A DNA stretch of 64,000 nucleotides from UBA1351 sp965140555 (GCA_965140555.1 OZ223260.1:186001-250000), one strand, 5' to 3'. Shown: positions 27,012 to 36,336, counted from the first letter of the stretch. Notes: a model not told the origin generated them from the letters alone. Translations and numbers: made by a program.

Positions 27012-28022
27012 ATGAAACGACATCTCTTAAATAGTATAACGATTTTGTCACTTATTATATTGGCGGCAGTGAGTGGTCTTATTATTGTTAATTTTTCTCA
27101 ATTATCGGAACAATACAATACCTTTGTTAATCATGAAGAAAATAGAGTTAATGCCCATTATATGGTTATATTGGATGGTTCGGACCGTAATGACTTAGAT
27201 GAAGTTAGCCGTGGCCTAAATCAATCAGCCAAGGACTACAATGTGGTCTATGAACTCTGGTCATTTAGCGGTGAGAAAAAAATTGAACAAATATTAAGAC
27301 AAATGGATATTGCTATAGAGTCATCGGTTGACGGTATTATAGTTGAAGCCTTTAACGATGACGAATTTACAGCGTTGTTAAAAAAAGCCAATACATATCA
27401 TGTGCCGGTTACAGTCATTGGACAAGACATTCCTTCAGTGGAGAAGGTTAGCTATATTTCATATAACCATTATCATATCGGAACACAAATCGGTCGTGTA
27501 CTGGCAAAGGCTTTTATGAGCATCGGTAAAACCCATGGAACGATTATTCTCATGCAGGGGCATGATTCCAATAGTCAATATCGAGGAGTTGCTATTAATG
27601 AAGTGATGCCGGATTCCTTTGTTATACAGCCTGAAAGTATTGAGTATTATGGAGAAGATGCTTTAAATGCCGAGGGGGCAACACAGAGTATTTTAGATGA
27701 AGTTCATGATGTGGTAGCCATTGTCTGTTCATCAGCACAGGAGACAAGAGGTGTTATACAAGCCCTTAAAGATAGCAATAAAATCAATGATGTTTTGGTT
27801 ATCGGTGATGATGATGAACCGGATATTTTGGAATATATTCGTCGTGGTGTTATTTACGCTACGGTTGTGACGGATAAGTACCGTATGGGATATGATGCTA
27901 TTGAAGATTTGACGTTATTTAGGCAAGGAGAATTTGTTTCTCAATATAAAGATATCAATGTCACGATACACACGAAAGAGACCCTCCCAAAGGAAGTGGA
28001 GGTGATAGATAGTGACTCTTAA
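27012..28022 (+). CDS. Membrane-anchored periplasmic-binding-like protein (sugar sensor)
   Basis: 336 residues. One N-terminal hydrophobic helix (about residues 8-30) without lipobox or clear cleavage site, so likely a membrane-tethered extracellular protein. The rest is a two-lobed periplasmic binding fold of the RbsB/LacI type (VDGIIVEAFNDDEF, HYHIGTQIGRVLAKAF, VLVIGDDDEPDILEYIRRGV). It overlaps the histidine kinase gene by 11 bp. Context suggests it presents a ligand to that kinase rather than feeding a transporter. The ligand is not predictable. Confidence 0.8.
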   Translation: MKRHLLNSITILSLIILAAVSGLIIVNFSQLSEQYNTFVNHEENRVNAHYMVILDGSDRNDLDEVSRGLNQSAKDYNVVYELWSFSGEKKIEQILRQMDIAIESSVDGIIVEAFNDDEFTALLKKANTYHVPVTVIGQDIPSVEKVSYISYNHYHIGTQIGRVLAKAFMSIGKTHGTIILMQGHDSNSQYRGVAINEVMPDSFVIQPESIEYYGEDALNAEGATQSILDEVHDVVAIVCSSAQETRGVIQALKDSNKINDVLVIGDDDEPDILEYIRRGVIYATVVTDKYRMGYDAIEDLTLFRQGEFVSQYKDINVTIHTKETLPKEVEVIDSDS

Positions 28023-29499
28023 ACGGTTTAGGATTAAAACGATTAATCAGCGATTGATTGTTTCAACGTGTATTATTATAGGGTTAATGGCTTTGCTTGC
28101 GAGTTATTCGCTGTTATTAACCCAAACCTATCAACGTAATATTGATGGTTTGTTTGACAGGAATAAACAACTTATTGAAATTTCAAGGCTTATAACAGAA
28201 GCAGACGGATATTTGGTAACCTATCTATCGGCCAAGAATTCAACAAGCCTGAATGAGTATATGTATTCTAGTGACAGTTTGCTTTCTGCGACTGAAAAGG
28301 CTATGGAATCTATTAATGAACGGGCACTTGAAGATTTGATGATGAAAGACATCCATAATATGGTACTACACTATGTGGATGAATCGAATCAAGCAGTGGA
28401 CAATAAGCGTAAATCCTACGTATTTGCATATACCGAGAATTATAAGAGAGCCTTTCGAATCAAGTCTTACATCCTATCATTTATTGATGAACTGAAAGTG
28501 CGTCAACTGGACAATAACACGGTTACATATGAGAAAATGAGTCAAAAAGTGGGACAAGCCATGTTGTTAAATACACTTCTTATTCTTGACCTCATTATTT
28601 TTGCTGTGTTGATGGTTATGCGTTTGAGTCGTCAAATAGTTCGTCCTATTGAGATGTTGTCACATCGGGCGGAAGCTATGGCAAAGGGCGATTTAAAGTC
28701 ACCGTGTGTTATTGAATCAGGGGATGATGAGTTGGCCATATTGGTGAATTCTTTTGAACGCATGCGTCATTCTCTATTGACGTATATTGATGAGATTCAG
28801 GTTAAAGCAAAAATGGAGGTTGAGTTAAGGGACCAACAAATGGAGAATATGAAGATGCAATCCTTGTTGGATAATGCCAAGTTATACGCATTACAATCAC
28901 AAATGAATCCACATTTTCTTTATAATACAATTAATGCAGGGGTACAAATGGCTATGATGGAAGGTGCGGATAGAACAAGTGTTTTTCTAGGGAGCATGAG
29001 TCGCTTATTTCGCTACAACAGTCAACATTTGGAACAACCGGTGATGTTAGAGGAAGAAATTCACAATATTGAAGACTATGCCAATTTGCTTCATGTACGA
29101 TTTGGAGATTTTATTGAGGTATCGGTTCATAATAAAAGCGAACACTTGTCGATGAAAGTACCGCCATTAATGATTCAACCACTGGTTGAAAATGCATATA
29201 TACATGGGCTTAGCAGCATAGAAGAAGGCGGTAGGATAGTGGTAACCATTGAAGATATTGACTCATATTGCTGTATAACCGTCAGGGATAACGGATTGGG
29301 GATGACGAAAGAGCGCATTGAGCAAGTTCTGTATGGAGAAGTTATAGAGGGAGGACGGAAGAGCATCGGCGTAAAAAATGTTAAGCAACGTTTGGAAATC
29401 TATTTTGGAGAAGAGGAGTTACTTAACATTAGAAGTAAGTATGGTGAGTACACACAAGTGGGGATAAGGATACCGATAAGAGAGGATGTAGCAAAATGA
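28012..29499 (+). CDS. Sensor histidine kinase, LytS/YesM type
   Basis: 495 residues. Two membrane helices (about 16-38 and 183-205) flank an extracellular helical region of about 140 residues; then HAMP, a coiled coil (about 255-290), the His_kinase (PF06580) motif NPHFLYN with phospho-acceptor His301, and a HATPase domain (LVENAYIHGL, VRDNGLGM). GTG start preceded by GGAGGTGAT. It overlaps both neighbours, the anchored binding protein upstream and the response regulator downstream, so the three are translationally coupled. The short ectodomain suits contact with a binding protein. Confidence 0.92.
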   Translation: MTLKRFRIKTINQRLIVSTCIIIGLMALLASYSLLLTQTYQRNIDGLFDRNKQLIEISRLITEADGYLVTYLSAKNSTSLNEYMYSSDSLLSATEKAMESINERALEDLMMKDIHNMVLHYVDESNQAVDNKRKSYVFAYTENYKRAFRIKSYILSFIDELKVRQLDNNTVTYEKMSQKVGQAMLLNTLLILDLIIFAVLMVMRLSRQIVRPIEMLSHRAEAMAKGDLKSPCVIESGDDELAILVNSFERMRHSLLTYIDEIQVKAKMEVELRDQQMENMKMQSLLDNAKLYALQSQMNPHFLYNTINAGVQMAMMEGADRTSVFLGSMSRLFRYNSQHLEQPVMLEEEIHNIEDYANLLHVRFGDFIEVSVHNKSEHLSMKVPPLMIQPLVENAYIHGLSSIEEGGRIVVTIEDIDSYCCITVRDNGLGMTKERIEQVLYGEVIEGGRKSIGVKNVKQRLEIYFGEEELLNIRSKYGEYTQVGIRIPIREDVAK

Positions 29500-31091
29500 T
29501 ACGTGTCATGATTGTGGATGATGAGCGGATAGTTAGGGAAGGCATACGCTTTATTCTTGAGAAGAGTTTTAAAGAACAGTGTGAAGTGGTTGTTATGGCT
29601 AAAACAGGACGTGAGGCCATTGCATTATTTGAACAATATTATCCGGATATTGTACTTATGGATATACAAATGCCCGGAATAAATGGCTTGGAGACCATAC
29701 GATGCTTGATGGATAAAGGGTTCAAGTCGCATTACATTGTCATATCGGCTTATGAACAGTTCGATTATGCAAAGCAATCGGTGTCGCTAGGTGTTAGTGA
29801 CTATTTATTAAAACCGATTGACAGACAACAATTTGAAACGGTATTACAGGGGGTTATACACAAGATCAGACAAGAGATAGACATACGTGAGAAGGAATTA
29901 GAAACCCAAGAAAAGCTGGATCGTATTGTTCCTATTCTTGAATATGGGTATGTGTATAGTTTTATTATGTCTAAGGAGTATGGGATGGAAACGATGTCCT
30001 ACCATCGATTATTAAATATTCAAGGAACATTCGGATATATTATGATTCTTGAATTTGGACATGGTGATAGCCAGGATACATTAGAAAATCGTATCGGCAG
30101 TGGAGTTAAAGGGATGATGACCTATGATACGATTCGCGAAAGTCTAAAGTATAAAGGTCAATGTGTCATCGGTCCGTTGATGATTAACCGAGTTGTTGCT
30201 GCCTTTTTTCATGATACGAATAAGGATGAATATGAAAAACGTATTCAAGCCATTAACAATGCAAGACGTTTGGTACGTCAATTAAGTGCAGTTACGGGTC
30301 TTGAGGTATTTATAGGCATTAGTAGGATGGTAGAGATAGAACAGTTAAATAGCGCTTATATCGAAGCGGTTGATGCTCTTTATCATTGCGAGGATGAACC
30401 CGTTATGCATAGTGCAGACTTAAATGTCTCAAGGAGTGATGACCGATTGAATCATCAAAAATTGATGGAAAAACGGCATGAGTTAATACAGTGTACACAT
30501 CACTCGGGAGACAAGCTTAACCTAGAGGTAGAAGAATATATACGCTTTATTAATGCGGCATATCATGGTGAGATAACAGCGATTCGGCATGATTTGATGG
30601 AACTGATGGTGATGCTAAATTTGGAAAATAGATATGAACCGGTTAATTATTATTTAGACGATATGAAGTGTTTATCATCAGTATTTGAACTTAAGGCATA
30701 TACGTTGAAGATGATGGAAGAGCATATGTTAACTAGTCAAACAGTCAAAGATGAGCAAATCAATAGTATCATTAAGCAGGCGATTTCTTATATGGAACAT
30801 AATTTTAGTAAGGATTTACGATTAAAGGATGTAGCAGAACATGTAGCCGTTAGCCCCCAATATTTTAGTAAATTGTTCAAAGATGAATCCAATATCAATT
30901 TTATTGACTATTTGACACATATTCGTGTACGTGAAGCTAAGCGCCTATTAAAAGAGCAAGGGCATACGGTGAAGGAGATTAGTTTTAATGTAGGATATAA
31001 TGATCCGAATTATTTCAGTCGAATTTTTAAGAAGATTGAAGGCAAGACTCCGACGGAATTTTTGAGTGCATATAGTCAATCAAGACAATAG
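29496..31091 (+). CDS. Response regulator, YesN type with AraC DNA-binding domain
   Basis: 531 residues. Receiver domain with Asp8/Asp9 and phospho-acceptor Asp56 (DIVLMDIQMPG), switch Lys in SDYLLKPID; a middle region of about 280 residues of unknown fold; C-terminal AraC-type double helix-turn-helix (about 425-527: LKDVAEHVAVSPQYFSKLFK, KEISFNVGYNDPNYFSRIFK). The start overlaps the kinase stop by 4 bp. By analogy with YesMN and LytSR systems next to sugar transporters, its likely target is the promoter before the ChvE-like gene at 32373. Confidence 0.92.
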   Translation: MIRVMIVDDERIVREGIRFILEKSFKEQCEVVVMAKTGREAIALFEQYYPDIVLMDIQMPGINGLETIRCLMDKGFKSHYIVISAYEQFDYAKQSVSLGVSDYLLKPIDRQQFETVLQGVIHKIRQEIDIREKELETQEKLDRIVPILEYGYVYSFIMSKEYGMETMSYHRLLNIQGTFGYIMILEFGHGDSQDTLENRIGSGVKGMMTYDTIRESLKYKGQCVIGPLMINRVVAAFFHDTNKDEYEKRIQAINNARRLVRQLSAVTGLEVFIGISRMVEIEQLNSAYIEAVDALYHCEDEPVMHSADLNVSRSDDRLNHQKLMEKRHELIQCTHHSGDKLNLEVEEYIRFINAAYHGEITAIRHDLMELMVMLNLENRYEPVNYYLDDMKCLSSVFELKAYTLKMMEEHMLTSQTVKDEQINSIIKQAISYMEHNFSKDLRLKDVAEHVAVSPQYFSKLFKDESNINFIDYLTHIRVREAKRLLKEQGHTVKEISFNVGYNDPNYFSRIFKKIEGKTPTEFLSAYSQSRQ

Positions 31092-31103
31092 GGGGGAAGT
31101 CGA

Positions 31104-32153
31104 GTGAACAGAAAAGTTCTATGGATTATGATTCTTGGAAGTTGTATGTTTATTGTGGTCATTCTGATGAGTCGGTCCATGCGACCAAGTCCGATACGAT
31201 TGGAAGAACAGACGATGCCGCAACAACCGATTATCGGATTTAGCGTCGATGCGATGGTCATTGAACGTTGGCAGAAAGATAGGGATATTATACGAACCAA
31301 AGCCAAAGAACTTGGTTATGAAGTGGAATTGGTTAATGCCTATGAGGATACAAAAAAGCAAAAAGAACAAATTCGTTCTCTCATAGAGCGAGGAGCGGTG
31401 GCTTTATGTATTCTTCCCTATGAGAAAGACGCATTGAGTGATGTTGTGGAAGAGGCTAAGAAAGCAGGTCTTATCGTGATTGCCTATGATCGACTTATTT
31501 TGGATGCAGATGTTGATGCCTATGTCTCTTTTGATAATATAAAAGTCGGAGAATTAATGGCGGGAGCATTGGTTGATAAAGTACCTAAAGGGAATTATGT
31601 CGTAATAAACGGTTCAGAGAAAGACTACAATGCGACGATGATTCGAGAGGGGTTTTATCATATATTACAACCTTCCATTGATGCGGGTGATATTCATATC
31701 ATTGAAGAAGTATGGGCAGATAATTGGCGGGAAGAATATGCCTATAATACAATTAAAGAACTCCTTGAGAAGGGAGAGGAAATTGATGGAATTATTGGAG
31801 GAAATGATCGATTGGCAGAAGGGGCAATTAGTGTACTAAGCGAATACGGCTTAGTCGGTGATGTGTTGGTGGTTGGACAAGACGCAGATGTTGCTGCGTG
31901 TCAAATGATTGTAGAGGGGAAACAACTTATGACCGTTTACAAGCCGATTCCATACATTGCTGAAGGTGCTGTTGAGGTAATTGATACCTTAATGCATGAT
32001 CGATTACTCCTGAGTGAAGACAGTATTGATAACGGAAGTTATAAGATTCCCTATATTAAATTTGATGTAACGCCTGTTAACATGGGGAACATGGATGAGA
32101 CCATCATAAAAGATTTGTTTCACAATTATGAAGATGTTTATCGGAATAAATAA
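31104..32153 (+). CDS. Membrane-anchored XylF/ChvE-like sugar-binding protein
   Basis: 349 residues. N-terminal hydrophobic helix (about 5-25) with no lipobox; then a type I periplasmic binding fold of the XylF/ChvE branch: GFSVDAMVIERWQKDRDII resembles the GVAMPTKSLQRWNQDGANM opening of the ChvE-like protein encoded next, and VIAYDRLILDADVDAYVSFDN is nearly shared with it. GTG start, GGGGGGAAG upstream. It ends the sensor operon before a strong terminator. In Clostridium beijerinckii an anchored xylose-binding protein (XylFII) works with LytS; this is a plausible counterpart. Confidence 0.82.
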   Translation: MNRKVLWIMILGSCMFIVVILMSRSMRPSPIRLEEQTMPQQPIIGFSVDAMVIERWQKDRDIIRTKAKELGYEVELVNAYEDTKKQKEQIRSLIERGAVALCILPYEKDALSDVVEEAKKAGLIVIAYDRLILDADVDAYVSFDNIKVGELMAGALVDKVPKGNYVVINGSEKDYNATMIREGFYHILQPSIDAGDIHIIEEVWADNWREEYAYNTIKELLEKGEEIDGIIGGNDRLAEGAISVLSEYGLVGDVLVVGQDADVAACQMIVEGKQLMTVYKPIPYIAEGAVEVIDTLMHDRLLLSEDSIDNGSYKIPYIKFDVTPVNMGNMDETIIKDLFHNYEDVYRNK

Positions 32154-32160
32154 GAAGTCA

Positions 32161-32202
32161 AAGTAGGACAAAATAGATATTAATTTTGTCCTGCTTTTTT
32201 TT
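32161..32202 (+). terminator. Terminator between sensor and transporter operons
   Basis: 14-bp stem with one G-T pair (32161-32174 and 32183-32196), 8-nt loop, eight Ts (32195-32202). Confidence 0.92.
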
Positions 32203-32251
32203 ATGTGAAAAAAAAGCCTTAATATAATGCGATGGGTCATATGAATATCCA

Positions 32252-32327
32252 TTTTAAGGTGTTACTGTATCCCCTACAATAATGAGTGTAGATCTGCTCG
32301 TGTTATGAATAGGTGCACGAGTATAAC
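32252..32327 (+). promoter_or_regulatory. Putative regulated promoter of the sugar transporter operon
   Basis: TACAAT (32275-32280) is a fair -10 with no recognisable -35, as expected for an activator-dependent promoter. Downstream lie inverted repeats CTCGTG/CACGAG (32297-32302/32316-32321) and GTTAT/ATAAC (32302-32306/32323-32327). Assignment to the YesN-type regulator is inference. Confidence 0.35.
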
Positions 32328-32372
32328 GAATTGGGTTATCCAAATCGTAATAAATCATTATAGGAGGGTTTT

Positions 32373-33440
32373 ATGAAACGAATCATGTCAATTGTATTAA
32401 TGATGGTTTTAATTGTAGGCGTAATTGGAATAACAGGTTGTGCTAAGGCATCTTCAAATTTGGTAGGGGTTGCTATGCCTACTAAATCTCTGCAACGATG
32501 GAACCAGGATGGGGCAAATATGGAATCTGAATTAAAAGAAGCCGGTTATGATGTGGCCCTTGAGTATGCGGAGAACAAAGTGGAAACTCAAGTTTCACAA
32601 ATTGAGAACATGATAACAAAAGGTGCAAAGGTTATTGTTGTTGCATCTATTGACGGAACAGCTTTAAAAGGTGTGTTAGACCAAGCAGCGAAAGAGAATA
32701 TTAAAGTGATTGCCTATGATCGTCTTATTCTTGATTCGCCGAATGTTGACTATTATGCAACGTTTGATAATTATTTGGTAGGTAAAATTCAAGGTGAATA
32801 TATTGTAGATGACTTGGATTTGGAAAGTGGTGCAGGACCATTTAATCTAGAAGTATTTGGCGGATCGCCGGATGACAACAATGCATATTTTTTCAATAAC
32901 GGTGCAATGGATGTTTTAAATCCATATATTGATAACGGACAACTTGTAATTAAATCGGGTCAAACGGATATGGAACAAATTGCTATTCAAGGATGGAAAG
33001 CAGAAGGTGCGCAAGCACGAATGGACAATCTATTAACGGCTTACTACTCGGATGAAAAGGTAGATGTTATCTTATCGCCAAACGATAGTTTAGCACAAGG
33101 AATTGTTGCTTCGCTGAAGGCAGCAGGATATGGGTCAACGAATAAACCTTATCCGGTTCTTACGGGTCAAGATTGTGATACAAAGAATGTGAAAATGCTT
33201 ATTGATGGTGAACAATCCATGTCTATATTTAAAGATACACGAACATTAGCAAGTACAGTGGTAAATATGGTGGATGCCATTATGAAGGGTGAAGAAGTGC
33301 CGGTCAATGATACAAAGACATATGACAATGGAGAGAAAGTAGTGCCTTCATATCTATGTGAACCTGTATTTGCAGATAAAGATAACTACAAAGAACTACT
33401 TATTGATTCCGGGTATTATAGCGAAGATCAAATTCAATAG
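32373..33440 (+). CDS. ChvE-like multiple-sugar-binding lipoprotein
   Basis: 355 residues. Lipoprotein signal with lipobox ITGC (Cys23), then a ChvE/XylF-type binding protein: GVAMPTKSLQRWNQDGANM, VIAYDRLILDSPNVDYYATFDN, SPNDSLAQGIVASLKAAGY and TGQDCDTKNVKMLIDGEQSM. It delivers monosaccharides (arabinose, galactose, glucose or xylose in known relatives) to the MmsA/MmsB-like transporter encoded next. GGAGGG precedes the ATG. A stem-loop between this gene and the ATPase gene should keep its mRNA more abundant than that of the transporter. Confidence 0.9.
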   Translation: MKRIMSIVLMMVLIVGVIGITGCAKASSNLVGVAMPTKSLQRWNQDGANMESELKEAGYDVALEYAENKVETQVSQIENMITKGAKVIVVASIDGTALKGVLDQAAKENIKVIAYDRLILDSPNVDYYATFDNYLVGKIQGEYIVDDLDLESGAGPFNLEVFGGSPDDNNAYFFNNGAMDVLNPYIDNGQLVIKSGQTDMEQIAIQGWKAEGAQARMDNLLTAYYSDEKVDVILSPNDSLAQGIVASLKAAGYGSTNKPYPVLTGQDCDTKNVKMLIDGEQSMSIFKDTRTLASTVVNMVDAIMKGEEVPVNDTKTYDNGEKVVPSYLCEPVFADKDNYKELLIDSGYYSEDQIQ

Positions 33441-33453
33441 AGTAAACTTTTGT

Positions 33454-33483
33454 ATATAAGGCAGGCCTAGGTCTGTCTTATAT
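33454..33483 (+). promoter_or_regulatory. Intercistronic stem-loop between binding-protein and ATPase genes
   Basis: 11-bp stem with one G-T pair (33454-33464 and 33473-33483), loop containing the palindrome CCTAGG, no T-tract. Such elements protect upstream binding-protein mRNA or attenuate downstream genes. It also covers the first in-frame ATG (33482) of the ATPase gene. Confidence 0.6.
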
Positions 33484-33505
33484 GCAAAATAGAAACGGGG
33501 TATAT

Positions 33506-35038
33506 ATGTCGCAAAATTTATTGGAAATGCGTTCCATTACAAAAGAATTTCCCGGAGTAAAGGCCTTGGACAATGTAACAGTCGAAGTGAAACAGGGTTC
33601 TATTCATGCATTGGTCGGAGAAAACGGTGCAGGAAAAAGTACACTTATGAATGTGTTGAGTGGTGTTTATCCATATGGTTCTTACACGGGTGATATTCTT
33701 TTTGATGGTGAGGTATGTGAATTTAAGGATATTAATTCAAGTGAAGCGAAAGGCATCGTTATTATCCACCAAGAACTGGCACTAAGTCCATATATGACGA
33801 TCGCTGAGAATATTTTTCTGGGGAATGAACGACAATCAAAAGGGATTATGAATTGGGAAGAGACCAATGAAAAAGCCAAAAAACTTATGGATCAGGTGGG
33901 TCTGAGTTTGCCCTATGATAGAAAAATTATAGATATTGGTGTAGGACATCAGCAACTGGTTGAGATAGCAAAGGCGTTGAGTAAAGATGTTAAACTTCTG
34001 ATATTGGATGAACCGACAGCGGCACTTAATGATGATGATTCCTCTCATTTACTCGATTTATTGGAAACCCTTAATAGAGAGCAAGGCATAACATGTATTA
34101 TTATTTCCCATAAGTTAAATGAAGTTACGCGTATAGCTCATGAGATAACCATTATCCGAGATGGAATGACCATAGAAACATTAAATAAAGAACGTGATGT
34201 AATTAGTGAGGACCGTATCATTAAAGGGATGGTCGGACGAGAATTAGTGGACCGATATCCGAAACGAGAACCAAATATTGGACAGGTTACTTTTTCTGTA
34301 GAAAACTGGACTGTTAAAGATGCTATGGATCCGTCTAAATATAGATTGAAAGATATAGCCTTTAATGTTAGGAAGGGAGAAGTTGTAGGAATTGCCGGAT
34401 TGATGGGTGCGGGGAGAACCGAGCTTGCAATGAGCATCTTTGGGCAAAGTTATGGTAGTGGTGTCATGGGTACGATTACTAAAGATGGCCAAACAATTGA
34501 ATTGCCGGATGTTAAAACTGCTATTGACAACGGACTGGCTTATTTGGCAGAGGATAGAAAAGAAGCAGGACTTATATTAATTGATCATATTATGCATAAT
34601 ATTTCCATGGCACATCTTTCAGCCGTCAGTAGAAATGGTGTCATTATGGATGAAGAGGAACGTGAGGTCGCAGAAACATATCGGAAAATGTTACAGATCA
34701 AAACCCCTTCAGTGTTACAAAAAACAGGGAACCTTTCCGGTGGAAATCAACAAAAAGTGTGTTTGGCAAAATGGTTATTTAGTCAGCCGGATGTACTCTT
34801 CTTAGACGAACCGACTCGAGGCATTGATGTTGGTGCCAAGTACGAAATATATAAATTAATTAACGACATGGCCGATGAAGGGAAGTCTGTTGTTGTTATA
34901 TCTTCGGAGCTTCCTGAGTTGCTAGGGATTTGCGATAGAATCTATGTGATGAATGAAGGACGTATTGTAGGTGAACTGCCTATAGAAGAAGCAAATCAAG
35001 AATCTATCATGCAGTGTATTATCCATAACGGACGTTAA
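33506..35038 (+). CDS. Multiple monosaccharide ABC transporter, ATP-binding protein
   Basis: 510 residues with two fused ABC domains, as in the MmsA/GguA/XylG group. First domain: Walker A GENGAGKSTLMN, VIIHQELALSPYMTIAENIF, Walker B LLILDEPTAALNDDD. Second domain: the degenerate Walker A GLMGAGRTELAMS, signature LSGGNQQKVCLAKWL and DEPTRGIDVGAKYEIY. It energises import of the sugar caught by the ChvE-like protein. I use the ATG at 33506 (MSQNLLEMRSITKEFPGVKA), the family-typical start; the ATG at 33482 is buried in a stem-loop. Confidence 0.93.
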   Translation: MSQNLLEMRSITKEFPGVKALDNVTVEVKQGSIHALVGENGAGKSTLMNVLSGVYPYGSYTGDILFDGEVCEFKDINSSEAKGIVIIHQELALSPYMTIAENIFLGNERQSKGIMNWEETNEKAKKLMDQVGLSLPYDRKIIDIGVGHQQLVEIAKALSKDVKLLILDEPTAALNDDDSSHLLDLLETLNREQGITCIIISHKLNEVTRIAHEITIIRDGMTIETLNKERDVISEDRIIKGMVGRELVDRYPKREPNIGQVTFSVENWTVKDAMDPSKYRLKDIAFNVRKGEVVGIAGLMGAGRTELAMSIFGQSYGSGVMGTITKDGQTIELPDVKTAIDNGLAYLAEDRKEAGLILIDHIMHNISMAHLSAVSRNGVIMDEEEREVAETYRKMLQIKTPSVLQKTGNLSGGNQQKVCLAKWLFSQPDVLFLDEPTRGIDVGAKYEIYKLINDMADEGKSVVVISSELPELLGICDRIYVMNEGRIVGELPIEEANQESIMQCIIHNGR

Positions 35039-35062
35039 TTACAGTTAAGAAAAGGAGCTAAT

Positions 35063-36217
35063 ATGGAAACCATAAAACAAAATATACGTCAATACGCGAT
35101 GATTATAGCGCTTATTACTATTATGATGTTATTTCAAGCGCTAACGGGGGGAGTATTATTACGTCCCATTAATGTTCAACGATTAATTATGCAAAACAGT
35201 TATATTCTTATTTTGGCGATAGGCATGGTATTATGTATATTAACAGGAGGAAATATCGATCTATCTGTCGGATCTATTGTGGCATTAGTAAGTGCATCCA
35301 GTGCATTGTTTAGTGTGTTTTTAGGACTTCCGGTAATTTTAAGTATGCTTTTGTCTATAGGATTAGGGATATTAGCAGGAATGTGGCAAGGCTATTTTAT
35401 TGCCTATGCAAGAATCCCTTCTTTTATTGTGACGTTATCCGGTATGCTTGTTTTTCGGGGAATCAATAATTTAATATTAAACGGTGAGACGGTAGGCTTG
35501 CCGGATCTATATATTATAATTGCTTCAGGTAGTATTCCTGATTTTTTCGGGAATGGGTCCATGCATATTACAACATTCATGATCGGCATAGTTTGTGCAA
35601 TTGTTTTTCTTGTGCTCCGTTTGAAACAAGAAAAGAGAAAGCAACGGTATGCGCATCATACAAGTAATCCGATTATGAATACAATCGTTACAGTCGTTTT
35701 AATGGGTGTTATCATCTTATTCAGCTTCTGGCTAGCATTAGCTGAAGGGTTGCCATATATTGTTATTCTGTTGGCGGTCCTCATTGCCTGTTATTCATTT
35801 GTTGCAAGAAAAACAGTTATTGGTAGACATATTTATGCCTTGGGTGGTAATGAAAAAGCAGCTCAATTATCAGGAATAAAGACAAACCGAGTTCTTTTTG
35901 GTGTTTATGCCAACATGGGATTTTTATCTGCTATCGCGGGTATTGTTTTTGCCGGACGCTTAAATGCATCATCACCACTTGCCGGTCAAGGATTTGAATT
36001 AGATGCCATTGCTGCGTGTTTTATAGGTGGTGCTTCGGCAACAGGCGGTGTAGGAACAGTTATAGGGGCAATTGTAGGTGGACTCATCATGGGGATACTC
36101 AATAATGGAATGTCTATCATGGGGGTTAGCGTTTTTTGGCAACAAATTGTAAAAGGATTGGTTCTATTGGCTGCTGTAGCTTTTGATGTTTATTCCAAAA
36201 ATAAATCTAGAAACTAA
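35063..36217 (+). CDS. Multiple monosaccharide ABC transporter, permease
   Basis: 384 residues, about ten membrane helices, MmsB/GguB/XylH branch of BPD_transp_2 permeases. Recognisable: GMVLCILTGGNIDLSVGSIVALVSA, GIFHAYARIPSFIVTLSGMLVFRG-like segment (AYARIPSFIVTLSGM), YALGGNEKAAQLSGI (the ATPase-coupling loop) and FIGGASATGGVGTVIGAIVGG. AAAGGAG precedes the ATG, 24 bp after the ATPase gene. No clear terminator follows; the next promoter begins within 3 bp of the stop. Confidence 0.93.
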   Translation: METIKQNIRQYAMIIALITIMMLFQALTGGVLLRPINVQRLIMQNSYILILAIGMVLCILTGGNIDLSVGSIVALVSASSALFSVFLGLPVILSMLLSIGLGILAGMWQGYFIAYARIPSFIVTLSGMLVFRGINNLILNGETVGLPDLYIIIASGSIPDFFGNGSMHITTFMIGIVCAIVFLVLRLKQEKRKQRYAHHTSNPIMNTIVTVVLMGVIILFSFWLALAEGLPYIVILLAVLIACYSFVARKTVIGRHIYALGGNEKAAQLSGIKTNRVLFGVYANMGFLSAIAGIVFAGRLNASSPLAGQGFELDAIAACFIGGASATGGVGTVIGAIVGGLIMGILNNGMSIMGVSVFWQQIVKGLVLLAAVAFDVYSKNKSRN

Positions 36218-36219
36218 GC

Positions 36220-36248
36220 TTGTCAAGCCTTATAATCTGTTGTATCAT
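36220..36248 (+). promoter_or_regulatory. proB promoter
   Basis: TTGTCA (36220-36225), 17-bp spacer, TATCAT (36243-36248), starting 3 bp after the permease stop. It leaves a leader of about 100 nt that is almost fully structured. Confidence 0.65.
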
Positions 36249-36262
36249 AGTATTAAAACGGC

Positions 36263-36336
36263 AGGCGTCGAGGACTATCGGCGCCTATCATTATATGTCG
36301 AGGGTCATTGGTTTGCCAATGGTCCTTTCGCATATA
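36263..36336 (+). promoter_or_regulatory. Structured 5' leader of proB: two tandem stem-loops
   Basis: Stem 1: 36263-36270 with 36279-36286, 8 pairs including one G-T. Stem 2: 36300-36311 with 36316-36327, 12 pairs (three G-T), 4-nt loop, extended by an outer TATATG/CATATA helix (36292-36297/36331-36336) across a 2x3 internal loop. It ends within 5 nt of the proB ribosome-binding region (GTAAGG). No U-tract. I do not recognise it as a named riboswitch class. Confidence 0.6.

Noticed and set aside
36263..36336. proB leader hairpins as the terminator of the sugar transporter operon
   Set aside because: Neither stem is followed by a T-tract, and the proB promoter lies upstream of both, so they belong to the proB leader.
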